From: Streptomyces canus
Lineage (GTDB): Bacteria; Actinomycetota; Actinomycetes; Streptomycetales; Streptomycetaceae
Direction of reading: 5' to 3'
Length of the DNA: 64,000 nt
NCBI RefSeq assembly: GCF_001514145.1
Contig: NZ_KQ948669.1
Location: 1-64,000, forward strand
Part shown: positions 49,996 to 58,098 of the stretch, piece by piece
Position numbering within the stretch: position 1 is the first letter of the stretch
How the letters are laid out: the number at the start of each line of letters is the position of its first letter
Notes under the pieces: model-generated
The model's database searches: none
What the model was told of the DNA's origin: nothing
What the model saw: only the letters and a program-made list of their open reading frames with translations
Translations under genes and position numbers: made by a program

Positions 49996-51789
49996 TCAGC
50001 TCACGCGGAAGACCGGCCCCCTTGCGGTGAACGGCAGCATGGCCCCCTGCGGGATCAGGTAGGCGTGCTCGCGCCGGACGCGGAGCACATCGCACCAGCC
50101 GTCGGTGATCACCAGCACGGGCGCGCTCGCGGGGAAGTCGTCGGCGCGGTGCAGCAGGTCGATGCCGGGCTGCAGGACGGTGCCGCCGCGGCCGTGCACC
50201 CGGACCCGCTCGGCGATCTCGGTGACGGGCAGATAGCCGGCGTCGTGCGGGGCCGCGTCGCAGAACACGACGCGGGCGGCCGGTACGTCCCGGGCCTCGG
50301 CGTACGAGGCGATCGCGCCGAGTGCCTTGCCGAGCAGGGTGCGGTCCATCGAGCCGGAGGTGTCCAGGACCACGCCGAAGGTGCAGCGGGCGATCTCCTC
50401 GGGCGGGAAGTACCGGCCGGCGCGCGGGATGTCGGGGGTGGACGACTGACGGCGCGAGGGACGGGCGTAGGACCGCACGGGCTGCGGGCTGGGCACGAAC
50501 TCGTCGAACCAGCGGGCGAGTTGCGCGTCCCAGGGCAGCGGTGGATGGCTGAGCGCGCGGATCTCCTCGACCAGGCCGCCGGGCAGGAACCCGCGCTCCT
50601 GCCGCTGGTGCAGGTCGAGGCCCTGGGCGAGGCCACGGCGGTAGAACTCGTCGAGGTCGACGTAGTCGCGGGGCGAGCCGAGCGGGCCGCCGAGGATGTC
50701 GCCTGCGCCCTTGCCGCGGAGGGTGGCCAGTCGGCGCATGCGGCGCAGATCGCCGGCGATGCGGTCGTAGACCTCCTCTGAGGAGAGGCCGGCGAGCTCG
50801 GGGTCGTACAGCAGGCCCTCGGGCATGGTGCCGACGCGCATCTCGTGGAGCCAGCCGTTGATGACGTAGTCGCAGGCGATGTTGAAGAGGTAGGGGTCGC
50901 GGGTGCCGCAGCGGTCGCCGTGGCGCAGGGCGGCGTGCAGCATCTCGTGGGCGAGGATGAACCGCCATTCCTCGTCGTCGAAGCGGCGCAGCGGGTTGAT
51001 GTAGATCTCCGCGGCCTCGGCGTTGACGGCGGCGATGGCGATGCCGTGGGCGCGGGCGAGTTCGGCGTCGGCGACCAGCTTGATGCCGGCCGCGATGCCG
51101 CCGAGCAGCGGGTAGGAGGAGATGAACCAGCTCAGGGCCTGCTGCCAGGGGCGCAGCGTGGGCGCCTCACCGTCGAGGGAGTCGCGGCGGCCGCCCGCCA
51201 TGTCCATCGCCGCGGACACGGTCCGGGTCAGGGCGGTGGCGAACGCCAGCTGCCAGTCGGGCGGCTGGGACCAGCCCACCCACCTGAGCAGCAGCTGGTC
51301 GGGCTCGGCGCCCGCCGTACCGCAGTGTTCGTAGACGGCGGGGATGCCGTCGCGCCGCCAGCGGGCGGCGAGTTGCTCCTCGTCGCCGTCGGGGTAGGAG
51401 GCGGGCAGGTGCTCGGGGGCCCTGCCGACGGGGAAGCCGAGCAGGAAGCGGTTGACGACGAGACAGCGGGCGGCGAGGTCGAAGCGGTCGGGCTGGGTGC
51501 GTTCGCCCTTCACCGCCGGTACGTGCCCGAAGCCGAGGTGCAGGACGGCGTGGGCGAGCGCCCAGGCCCAGGCGGTGGGCTCGGCGAACCGGTCGGGGTG
51601 GGCGTGGAGATCGCCGTCGGAGTCGACGACCACGAGACCGTCCCGGGGCGCGAACCGGCACTCCTCCCGGCGGCAGACGTCGAACTCGACGGCAGCGAGG
51701 GCGGGGTTGGCCCGCATCAGCTTCATTCCCTCGGCGAACGCCTCGCCCGCCAGGTCCCGCTTCTTCTTCTTTTCGGGGCTTCGGCTCAC
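49996..51789 (-). CDS. VWA-like protein with HExxH metallopeptidase domain (DUF2201 type)
   Basis: A 597-aa protein. A degenerate zinc motif HAVLH (80-84), a full HEMLHAALRH (281-290), and a C-terminal von Willebrand A fold with MIDAS DTSGSMD (476-482) and VITDGWCD. Architecture: putative metallopeptidase (about 20-440) plus VWA (about 468-590). VWA proteins of this kind partner with MoxR AAA+ ATPases to insert metals or remodel protein complexes. Its ATG overlaps the stop of the MoxR gene by 4 bp, strongly supporting a two-gene system. Substrate unknown. Confidence 0.88.
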   Translation of the reverse strand: MSRSPEKKKKRDLAGEAFAEGMKLMRANPALAAVEFDVCRREECRFAPRDGLVVVDSDGDLHAHPDRFAEPTAWAWALAHAVLHLGFGHVPAVKGERTQPDRFDLAARCLVVNRFLLGFPVGRAPEHLPASYPDGDEEQLAARWRRDGIPAVYEHCGTAGAEPDQLLLRWVGWSQPPDWQLAFATALTRTVSAAMDMAGGRRDSLDGEAPTLRPWQQALSWFISSYPLLGGIAAGIKLVADAELARAHGIAIAAVNAEAAEIYINPLRRFDDEEWRFILAHEMLHAALRHGDRCGTRDPYLFNIACDYVINGWLHEMRVGTMPEGLLYDPELAGLSSEEVYDRIAGDLRRMRRLATLRGKGAGDILGGPLGSPRDYVDLDEFYRRGLAQGLDLHQRQERGFLPGGLVEEIRALSHPPLPWDAQLARWFDEFVPSPQPVRSYARPSRRQSSTPDIPRAGRYFPPEEIARCTFGVVLDTSGSMDRTLLGKALGAIASYAEARDVPAARVVFCDAAPHDAGYLPVTEIAERVRVHGRGGTVLQPGIDLLHRADDFPASAPVLVITDGWCDVLRVRREHAYLIPQGAMLPFTARGPVFRVS

Positions 51790-52847
51790 CGCCGCGCCTC
51801 CACCAGCCGGGGCATGTCACGGGCCGCCTCGACGAGAAACCAGGAGGGCAGTACGGGGTTGCCGTCGTCGCCTGCGGCGATGACGGTCTGGGCGACCTCG
51901 ACGGAGATCTCGGCGAGCTGGACGAGCAGCGACTTGGCGCGGTACGCGGTCTGGCGGCCGGCCGCCGACATGTGCTCCTTGCTGACCGGGAGTTCCTTGA
52001 TCAGGCGGCCGCGGAAGGACTCCGCGAGGTAGTAGAGCAGGTCGCGGTCCTCCAGGCGGTTCGGCCAGCGTGCGTCGCCCTTGATGATCGCCTCGATGCC
52101 GAACTGGCTGCGCACGATCTTGACGTAGCCGCAGAACGCGGTCGCGTGCCTGGGCGTCAGCGTGCCGTGCGCGAGGACCTTCAGGGTCTCCTCGTCGAGG
52201 TCCCGGCCGAAGGAGTGCAGCGCGTCGGAGAGCATGTGCCAGGAGCGGGGCGTGGAGAAGGGCTCCTCGGTCTTCGGCGGCTTGGACCACAGGTGGTCGG
52301 GCCGGTCGGTGAGGTGGTCGAGGATCCAGGGGTGGATGCCGTTTTCGGCGGCCCAGACCAGCCAGTCCTTCGCGGACGCCTCCAGGTGGACATGGGTGAG
52401 ACGGTTGACGAGAGCGGAGGCGATGGGCCGGGCGAGGGCGTTGTCGGTGGCCCGGTTTCCGGCACCGATGACGATGGAGCCCTTGGGGAGTTCGTAGTCG
52501 CCGATACGGCGGTCCAGGATCAGCGAGTAGAACGCCTTCTGCACATCCGGCGTGGCCGCGTTCAGCTCGTCCAGGAACAGACAGTACGGCTCGTCGCGCG
52601 CGAGGGATTCCGGCGGACAGAACACCGACCGGCCGTCCCGGATCTGGGGCACCCCGATGAGGTCCTCGGGAGCGAGCTGCGTACCGATCAGGCTCACGCA
52701 CTCCAGCCCCAGCGAGGCGGCGAACTCCCTGACGAGGGACGACTTGCCGATGCCGGGGGCACCCCAGACGAAGACGGGCCGCACGGTGGCTAGGCCGAGG
52801 AGAAGCTCGGGGATACGGGAGGGCGACACGGTCACGGCAGCCTGCAA
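51786..52847 (-). CDS. MoxR-family AAA+ ATPase
   Basis: A 353-aa protein. Walker A GAPGIGKSS (29-37), Walker B YCLFLDELNAA (88-98), sensor 1 GAGNRATDNA, and the Arg-finger-like region in VNRLTHVHLE. The ELN after Walker B and the insertion pattern are MoxR-like. It works as a hexameric chaperone with the downstream VWA/metallopeptidase protein, with which it shares an ATGA overlap. The start is TTG 52847 with GGAG 8 bp upstream; GTG 52835 is an alternative. Repeat copy C sits upstream. Confidence 0.9.
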   Translation of the reverse strand: MQAAVTVSPSRIPELLLGLATVRPVFVWGAPGIGKSSLVREFAASLGLECVSLIGTQLAPEDLIGVPQIRDGRSVFCPPESLARDEPYCLFLDELNAATPDVQKAFYSLILDRRIGDYELPKGSIVIGAGNRATDNALARPIASALVNRLTHVHLEASAKDWLVWAAENGIHPWILDHLTDRPDHLWSKPPKTEEPFSTPRSWHMLSDALHSFGRDLDEETLKVLAHGTLTPRHATAFCGYVKIVRSQFGIEAIIKGDARWPNRLEDRDLLYYLAESFRGRLIKELPVSKEHMSAAGRQTAYRAKSLLVQLAEISVEVAQTVIAAGDDGNPVLPSWFLVEAARDMPRLVEARR

Positions 52848-52947
52848 AGCAGTGGCTCCAGGGGGTGTTGGAGAAAGGGCAACTCGAACAGTGTCCGCGC
52901 GGGGCCGAAGAGACGCAGCCGATTTTTCTCAGGCCGACGGGACCCAC

Positions 52948-53030
52948 CAGGGGCGCGGGGCTGTATCGATATGCGGCTCCGCCGCGTGGCCGCGACCAGC
53001 CCCCACCGGCTCGCAGCCGAACGACTACGC
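52948..53030 (+). repeat. Dispersed hairpin repeat, long form (copy C)
   Basis: GGGGCGCGGGGCTGTATCGA, then ATGCGGCTCCGCCGCGTGG and CCGCGACCAGCCCCCACCGG, then CTCGCAGCCGAACG. It aligns over its length with copy B (inverted) and lacks only the short-form junction of copy A. The inner GCGGC-TCC-GCCGC is a perfect hairpin. It reaches the stop codon of the phosphodiesterase gene at 53025-53027. Confidence 0.75.
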
Positions 53031-55100
53031 GGCCTTCTCCTCGGCCTTCCGCAACGGCACCTGAGGACCCCCGGCCTCGTCGAGCCACGCCCGCAGCACG
53101 TCATGCACCCGCTCCGCCCCGGCAAGCCCCTCGGGCGGCGCCGACAAGGCAAGCGGCGACAACAGGAACGGCTTGGCCTGGGCCCCGCCAAGACCACCGT
53201 GCGACCCGATCTGCTCCTCGAAGGCGAGCACTTCCCCCTCCGCCGGGTCGTACCAGGAGTTGACCATGATGTCGGCGGTGTGCGGAAAGCAGTGCGTACG
53301 CCGTACCGCCTCGACCGCGCCAGGCCCGAAGTCGGCCAGCGGTCCCGGATTCTCGTCCAGTTGCTCCAGCGGGATCTCCGTGCCGAACGGCCCCAGCACC
53401 ACCCCACCGTGCTCCTCGCTGCGCACCAGGAGGAAGCCGACACCAGGATGGTTGGCGAGAGTGGTCAGCAGAGCCGGGTGTCTCGCGTCCATCTCCTCCT
53501 TGCTCATCCGGTGATGCACGTCCGGGAAGGAGACAAGCCCGAGGTTGCCGGAGGCCAGCACGATCGGCTCGGAGCCGCGCGCGGGCCGGTACTGCTCACG
53601 CCCCTCCTTGCCCGGCCGGCGCAGCGCGGCACGGACGGCGGCGCGCGCCTCGGCCCCACTGTGGGTGCGCTCGGCCTTGCGCGACACGGGCAGCCCGCAG
53701 CCGGCCCGGACCAGGTCGCCGAGGGTGAGCCCGTAGCGGGTGCGGAAGGTCTCGCCGGGGCTCTGGCCGTGGTCGGAGAGGACGACGATGCGGTACGGGC
53801 GCGGGGCGTGCTCGGCGACGTTCTCGATCAGCGCGAGCGAGCGGTCCAGGCGCTGAAGGACCTTCGCGGCGTCACGGCTCGTCGGGCCGGAGTGGTGGGC
53901 GACCTCGTCGTAGGCGACGAGGTCGGCGTAGACGGCGGTTCGCCCGGCGAGCATGTCCCCCATGACGGCGGCGACCACGACATCGCGTTCCACGACGGTC
54001 GCGAAGGCGCGGACGAGCGGGTACAGGCCCCCGCGGCCCACCCGGGGACGGTCCTTGCGTATCCGGGTGCGGGTCGACTGGCCGATCTCGCGGCCGACCT
54101 CGGCGAGGAACGACATGGCGGTGCGGACGGCGTTGGCGGGGTCGGAGAAGTAGGCGAAGTAGCCGGCCCGGGAGCGGGTCTCGCGGCTGCGGCGGCGGGT
54201 GGCGATGGACAGGACGAGGGCCTGTTCCTCCGCGCCGCCGGAGAAGAGGTTGCCTCGGCTCGCGCCGTCGACGGCGAGCAGTCCGCCGTGTCCCGCCTGG
54301 GCCACCGCCCGGTGCTGGAGTTCGACGGCGCTGGTCGGGCGGTTGCAGACCATCACCTCGCCGCGGTCCTTCTCGTACCAGCGGAAGGCGGGGACGTCGT
54401 GGTTGCTGCCGTGCAGGATGCCCAGCTGGCTGGCACCGGTCTGGCTGGACCAGTCGGTGCGCCAGGAGGTGAGCCGGTGGGTGGGGCGTGTGCCGCGGCC
54501 GGAGTGGTCGCCGTGGCCCAGCCACCGGGCGATCGTCGGCATCAGCCCGTTGCGGACCGCGGCCAGCAGGACGTCGTGGCCCACTCCGTCGAGCTGCAGG
54601 AAGACCGTGCCGGGGGTGGCAGGACCCACGGGGCCGCCTCTGCGGCGGCGGTCGGCGAGACGGTACAGGCGGCGCCGGTAGGCGTCGTCGTCGCGCACCG
54701 CGAGGGCACCGCCGGTGGCGGAGGCGACCGCGGACATCACGGCGGCCACCACGACCGCGGTCTCCGGGGCGGCGTCGCCGCGTTCGGCGGGGTTCAGGCG
54801 CAGGGCGAGCAGCAGCAGCGCCCCGTTGAGGAAGAAGACCAGGAGCCCGAGCACCAGAGTTGGCACGAGCAGGAACAGCCGTACGAGAAGGGGCCATACG
54901 ACGGCCGACAGCACACCGAAGGCACCGGCGCCGAACGCCGCCGTGACCGCGATCCGGGTCGCGCTGTCACCGGTCGGGGACTGGAGCCGGAAGTCCGGCA
55001 GGATGCCCGCCAGCACCAGCATCGTCAGGGTGGAGACGACCCATACCGTGACGCTCCGCCCGACCTGACTGGCCACCCGCCGCCAACGCCCTGCACGCAC
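53025..55100 (-). CDS. Phage_holin_4_2-like membrane domain fused to alkaline-phosphatase-fold phosphodiesterase
   Basis: A 691-aa protein. About four N-terminal helices (residues 15-130; VTVWVVSTLTMLVLAGILPDF, LVPTLVLGLLVFFLNGALLLLAL) match the holin-4 superfamily seen in cellular proteins. A type I phosphodiesterase/nucleotide pyrophosphatase-like domain follows: TVFLQLDGVGHDVL (metal Asp), SWRTDWSSQTGASQLGI (nucleophile region with Thr/Ser), VAYDEVAHHSGPTS (Asp, His) and VVLSDHGQSPGETF (Asp, His). NSWYDPAEGEVLAFEEQIGSHGGLGG closes the site. The metal ligands look complete, so it is probably an active membrane-bound phosphohydrolase. Not a prophage gene; no phage genes are near. Confidence 0.85.
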   Translation of the reverse strand: MRAGRWRRVASQVGRSVTVWVVSTLTMLVLAGILPDFRLQSPTGDSATRIAVTAAFGAGAFGVLSAVVWPLLVRLFLLVPTLVLGLLVFFLNGALLLLALRLNPAERGDAAPETAVVVAAVMSAVASATGGALAVRDDDAYRRRLYRLADRRRRGGPVGPATPGTVFLQLDGVGHDVLLAAVRNGLMPTIARWLGHGDHSGRGTRPTHRLTSWRTDWSSQTGASQLGILHGSNHDVPAFRWYEKDRGEVMVCNRPTSAVELQHRAVAQAGHGGLLAVDGASRGNLFSGGAEEQALVLSIATRRRSRETRSRAGYFAYFSDPANAVRTAMSFLAEVGREIGQSTRTRIRKDRPRVGRGGLYPLVRAFATVVERDVVVAAVMGDMLAGRTAVYADLVAYDEVAHHSGPTSRDAAKVLQRLDRSLALIENVAEHAPRPYRIVVLSDHGQSPGETFRTRYGLTLGDLVRAGCGLPVSRKAERTHSGAEARAAVRAALRRPGKEGREQYRPARGSEPIVLASGNLGLVSFPDVHHRMSKEEMDARHPALLTTLANHPGVGFLLVRSEEHGGVVLGPFGTEIPLEQLDENPGPLADFGPGAVEAVRRTHCFPHTADIMVNSWYDPAEGEVLAFEEQIGSHGGLGGAQAKPFLLSPLALSAPPEGLAGAERVHDVLRAWLDEAGGPQVPLRKAEEKAA

Positions 55101-55168
55101 GCCCCGTACACCTCACGTCCCGGCCCGTCGTCGGTGCGGGCGCTGGGACCAGCGTGTCATACGGGTGG

Positions 55169-55570
55169 CTAACGGCCGTCGTATCCCGCCGTCGGCATCG
55201 ACAGCCTGCGGTGCACGCTGGCCTTCATCTGGGCGTCGTAGAGGGGCTCCGCGAAGCCCACCGTCTCGACCCGTACCCCGCGGCGGGCGCACTCGGCGGT
55301 GAACTCGTCCACGGAGGACAGGGCGCTCTCCAGGACTCTGCGGCTCGGGGCCACGAAGAGGTCCCGCCCCGCCCGCACCCCGTCCCACAGCACGCAGTGG
55401 TCGGCCCTGAGGCCCCGCACCAGCAGCTCCCGCCGCACGGTGTACCCCCGCTCCGCGGCCCAGCGCGCACACATGGCGTGCTGGCTGCGGGAGTCCACCA
55501 GGAAGGGGTCGGCGTCCAGCTCCTCCAGCGGCGTCAGACTCGCGATCGCCGTGACATGAACCGCTCCCAT
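55169..55570 (-). CDS. Hypothetical protein, weakly serine-recombinase-like fold
   Basis: A 133-aa protein with no signal or membrane helix. DSRSQHAMCARWAAERGYTVRRELLVRGL loosely resembles the N-terminal pattern of serine resolvases (Q-x5-A-x-x-x-G-Y), and FVAPSRRVLESALSSVDEFTAECARRGVRVETVG their helix-strand segment. The catalytic Ser-Arg surroundings are not evident, so I infer only a related fold. ATG 55570 with GTGAGGGGGAC upstream. It neighbours the phosphodiesterase gene on the same strand, 69 bp upstream of its start. Confidence 0.65.
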   Translation of the reverse strand: MGAVHVTAIASLTPLEELDADPFLVDSRSQHAMCARWAAERGYTVRRELLVRGLRADHCVLWDGVRAGRDLFVAPSRRVLESALSSVDEFTAECARRGVRVETVGFAEPLYDAQMKASVHRRLSMPTAGYDGR

Positions 55571-55653
55571 GGTGTCCCCCTCACCTCCGGGTTTCGCCGC
55601 CGACCCTACTCCAGCCCGTAGGCTTCGGGGAGTCGCGCGAAGGAGGCAAAGAG

Positions 55654-56427
55654 GTGCCGGTGGAGATCACCTGGTGGGGCCACGCCACCTGCACGGTGAC
55701 GGATTCGGACGTACGCGTGCTCACCGACCCTCTGTTCGCCCGCCGTCTCGCCCATCTGCGCCGGCGCCGCGGTGCGGTACCGCCGCCCGGCGCCCGGCGT
55801 GCGGACGTGGCCCTCGTCTCCCATCTGCACGCCGATCACCTGCACGTTCCCTCGCTGGCACGGCTGGAGCCGGGCACACGCCTGCTCGTGCCCCGGGGCG
55901 CACCACGCCAGGTGCCGGGGCTGCGCCGGCTCACCCACCTCCGGGTGGACGAGGTGGCGCCAGGCGACGAGCGCCGCGTCGGCGACCTCCTGATACGCGT
56001 GGTCCCCGCCTGGCACGACGGACGCCGGCTGCCGGTCGGGCCGCACCGCTCCCCCGCGCTCGGTTACGTGGTCGAGGGCTCGGCGCGGACGTACTTCGCC
56101 GGGGACACCGGGCTGTTCGACGACATGGCCAAGGAGGTCGGGCCGGTCGACGTGGCGTTGCTGCCGGTCGGCGGGTGGGGGCCGTATCTCGGGGAGGGGC
56201 ACCTCGACGCCGGGCGCGCGGCCCAGGCCCTGGCCCGGCTGGCGCCGCGCAGTGCGGTGCCGGTGCACTACGGGACGTACTGGCCGATCGGGATGGACGC
56301 GGTGCGGCCGCATGAGTTCCATGCGCCGGGTGCGGAGTTCGTGCGACTGGCGGCGGAGTTCGCGCCGGGCGTGGACGTGCACCGGCTGGAGCACGGGGAG
56401 AGCGTGCGGCTGGAGGTTGCGCGGTGA
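55654..56427 (+). CDS. MBL-fold metallo-hydrolase
   Basis: A 257-aa protein. WWGHATCTV, VLTDPLF, VSHLHADHLHVPSL (H-x-H-x-D-H), VVPAWHDGR, TYFAGDTGLFDDM and VPVHYGTYWPIGMD are the beta-lactamase-fold metal ligands of the UlaG/NAPE-PLD-like group. No signal peptide. GTG 55654 with AAGGAGG. Its stop overlaps the DedA gene start (GTGA), so the two are one unit. Such proteins hydrolyse phosphodiesters, lactones or N-acyl phospholipids; the substrate is unclear. Confidence 0.9.
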   Translation: MPVEITWWGHATCTVTDSDVRVLTDPLFARRLAHLRRRRGAVPPPGARRADVALVSHLHADHLHVPSLARLEPGTRLLVPRGAPRQVPGLRRLTHLRVDEVAPGDERRVGDLLIRVVPAWHDGRRLPVGPHRSPALGYVVEGSARTYFAGDTGLFDDMAKEVGPVDVALLPVGGWGPYLGEGHLDAGRAAQALARLAPRSAVPVHYGTYWPIGMDAVRPHEFHAPGAEFVRLAAEFAPGVDVHRLEHGESVRLEVAR

Positions 56428-57038
56428 CGTGGCTCGCGGCCGCCACCACGGGGGCGACACCTGGGGCTGCCGGACAGGCGATCGGGTATCCGACCCTGTT
56501 CCTGCTGGTGTTTCTGGGGGCGTTGATACCGGTGGTGCCCACGGGGGCGCTGGTGAGTTCGGCCGCCGTCGTGGCGTTTCACCAGACGGCGCCTCTCGCT
56601 CTGCTGTTCGTGTTCGTCACGGCGTCCACCGCCGCGTTTCTCGGGGACATCGCCCTGTACTGGCTGGGGCGGCGGGGGATGAAGTCGAAGAACGGGTCGC
56701 GGTGGCTGGAGGCGCTTCGGTCCCGGGCGCCGGAGGAGCGGCTCTCCCAGGCGCAGGGGAAGCTGGCCGACCACGGGGTGGCCGTCCTCGTCCTTTCCCG
56801 GCTGGTGCCGGCGGGGCGGATTCCGGTGATGCTGGCCTGTCTCATGGCCGAGTGGCCCTTGCGGCGGTTCGTCCGGGGGAATCTGCCGGCTTGTCTGGCC
56901 TGGGCCGTGACGTATCAGCTGATCGGGATTCTGGGTGGGTCGCTGTTCCCGGAGCCCTGGCAGGGTGTGGTGGCGGCGGTCGCGCTGACCGTGGCGATCA
57001 GCGCGGCGCCGACGGTGTGGAAGCGGGTCCGTTCCTAG
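56424..57038 (+). CDS. DedA family membrane protein
   Basis: A 204-aa protein with about four to five helices. GALIPVVPTGALVSSAAVVA, TAAFLGDIALYWLGRRGMK and LVLSRLVPAGRIPVMLACLMAEWPLRRFVRGN are DedA/SNARE-associated motifs, including the conserved Arg in FxRFxPxxR-like position (LSRLVPAGR). DedA proteins include undecaprenyl-phosphate and phospholipid flippases. The gene overlaps the MBL gene by 4 bp. The convergent second MBL gene ends 8 bp beyond its stop. Confidence 0.88.
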   Translation: MTWLAAATTGATPGAAGQAIGYPTLFLLVFLGALIPVVPTGALVSSAAVVAFHQTAPLALLFVFVTASTAAFLGDIALYWLGRRGMKSKNGSRWLEALRSRAPEERLSQAQGKLADHGVAVLVLSRLVPAGRIPVMLACLMAEWPLRRFVRGNLPACLAWAVTYQLIGILGGSLFPEPWQGVVAAVALTVAISAAPTVWKRVRS

Positions 57039-57045
57039 GGCGCTC

Positions 57046-58098
57046 CTAGGGGCGCTCCAGCACCCGTGAGCCTCCGATCGGCAGGTCCCACAGGTCCTCG
57101 CGTGCCAGGCCCGCCTTCTCCCACGCCTGTCTGACCCTGGTCAGCGGTTCGAGCACCGGTTCCGCCGACAGCACGAACGTCGCCCAGTGCATGGGGGCCA
57201 TGCGGCGGGCGCCCAGGTCCTGGGCCGCTCGCACCGCCTCCTCCGGGTCGCAGTGCACGTCGCTGAGCCACCACCGGGGGTCGTAGGCGCCGATGGGCAG
57301 GAGGGCGAGGTCGATGCCGGGATAGCGGTGGCCGATACGGGAGAACCAGTGGCCGTAGCCCGTGTCGCCGGCGAAGTAGACGCGCTGCCCGTCCTGCGCG
57401 GTGAGCACCCAACCGCCCCAGAGGGTGCGACAGGTGTCCGTGAGGGAGCGCTTGGACCAGTGGTGGGCGGGGACGAAGTCGAAGCGGACGCCGTTCAGTT
57501 CGGCCGCTTCCCACCAGTCCAGCTCGGTCACCGCGGTGAAGCGGCGGCGGTGGAACCAGCGGGCCAGGCCGGCCGGGACGAAGACCGGGGTGTCGCGCGG
57601 GAGCCGGCGCAGGGTCGGGGCATCCAGGTGGTCGTAGTGGTTGTGGCTGATGACGACCGCGTCGATGCGCGGCAGGGCGTCCCAGTCGACGCCGACCGGG
57701 GTGATGCGGGCCGGGGTGCCGAGGATGCGACGGGACCAGACCGGGTCGGTGAGGACGGTCAGGCCGCCGATCCGCACCACCCAACTGGCGTGCCCCGCCC
57801 AGGAGACGGCGACCGTGCGGGCGTCGACGGCGGGGATCGGGGCGGGCGCGTAGGGCAGTTTCGGGATGTCGGCGAGGCCCTCGGGTCCGGGGCGTACGGC
57901 GCCCTCGCGGGCGAAGCGGGCCATGGCCTTCAGGCCGGGCAGCGGGGCGGTGAGACGGTCGTGGAAGGACCGCGGCCACACTCTCCGCTCCCCCAGCGGG
58001 CGGGGTTCGGCGAGCGGCGGGGACGGGGGCGCGAAGGAGGGGGCCGAGGGCTGGTCGGCCACTCGGGTGCTGGTGGTCGACTCGGACTGCTGCGTCAT
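57046..58098 (-). CDS. MBL-fold hydrolase, NAPE-PLD-like
   Basis: A 350-aa protein. TVAVSWAGHASWVVRIGG, LTDPVWS, ISHNHYDHLDAPTL (H-x-H-x-D-H), VPAHHWSKRSL, YFAGDTGYG, LPIGAYDPRWWL and MHWATFVLS are typical of N-acyl-phosphatidylethanolamine phospholipase D-like proteins. ATG 58098 is chosen because it overlaps the aminotransferase-fold stop (ATGA) and has GGGAG upstream. A disordered Ser/Pro/Thr-rich N-terminus of about 60 residues precedes the fold. It may hydrolyse N-acyl phospholipids or be an envelope hydrolase. Confidence 0.9.
   Translation of the reverse strand: MTQQSESTTSTRVADQPSAPSFAPPSPPLAEPRPLGERRVWPRSFHDRLTAPLPGLKAMARFAREGAVRPGPEGLADIPKLPYAPAPIPAVDARTVAVSWAGHASWVVRIGGLTVLTDPVWSRRILGTPARITPVGVDWDALPRIDAVVISHNHYDHLDAPTLRRLPRDTPVFVPAGLARWFHRRRFTAVTELDWWEAAELNGVRFDFVPAHHWSKRSLTDTCRTLWGGWVLTAQDGQRVYFAGDTGYGHWFSRIGHRYPGIDLALLPIGAYDPRWWLSDVHCDPEEAVRAAQDLGARRMAPMHWATFVLSAEPVLEPLTRVRQAWEKAGLAREDLWDLPIGGSRVLERP

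Noticed and set aside
53025..55100. Phage origin for the holin-like gene
   Set aside because: The holin-4 domain is widespread in bacterial chromosomes, and no capsid, tail, lysin, integrase or att site is visible in the window.
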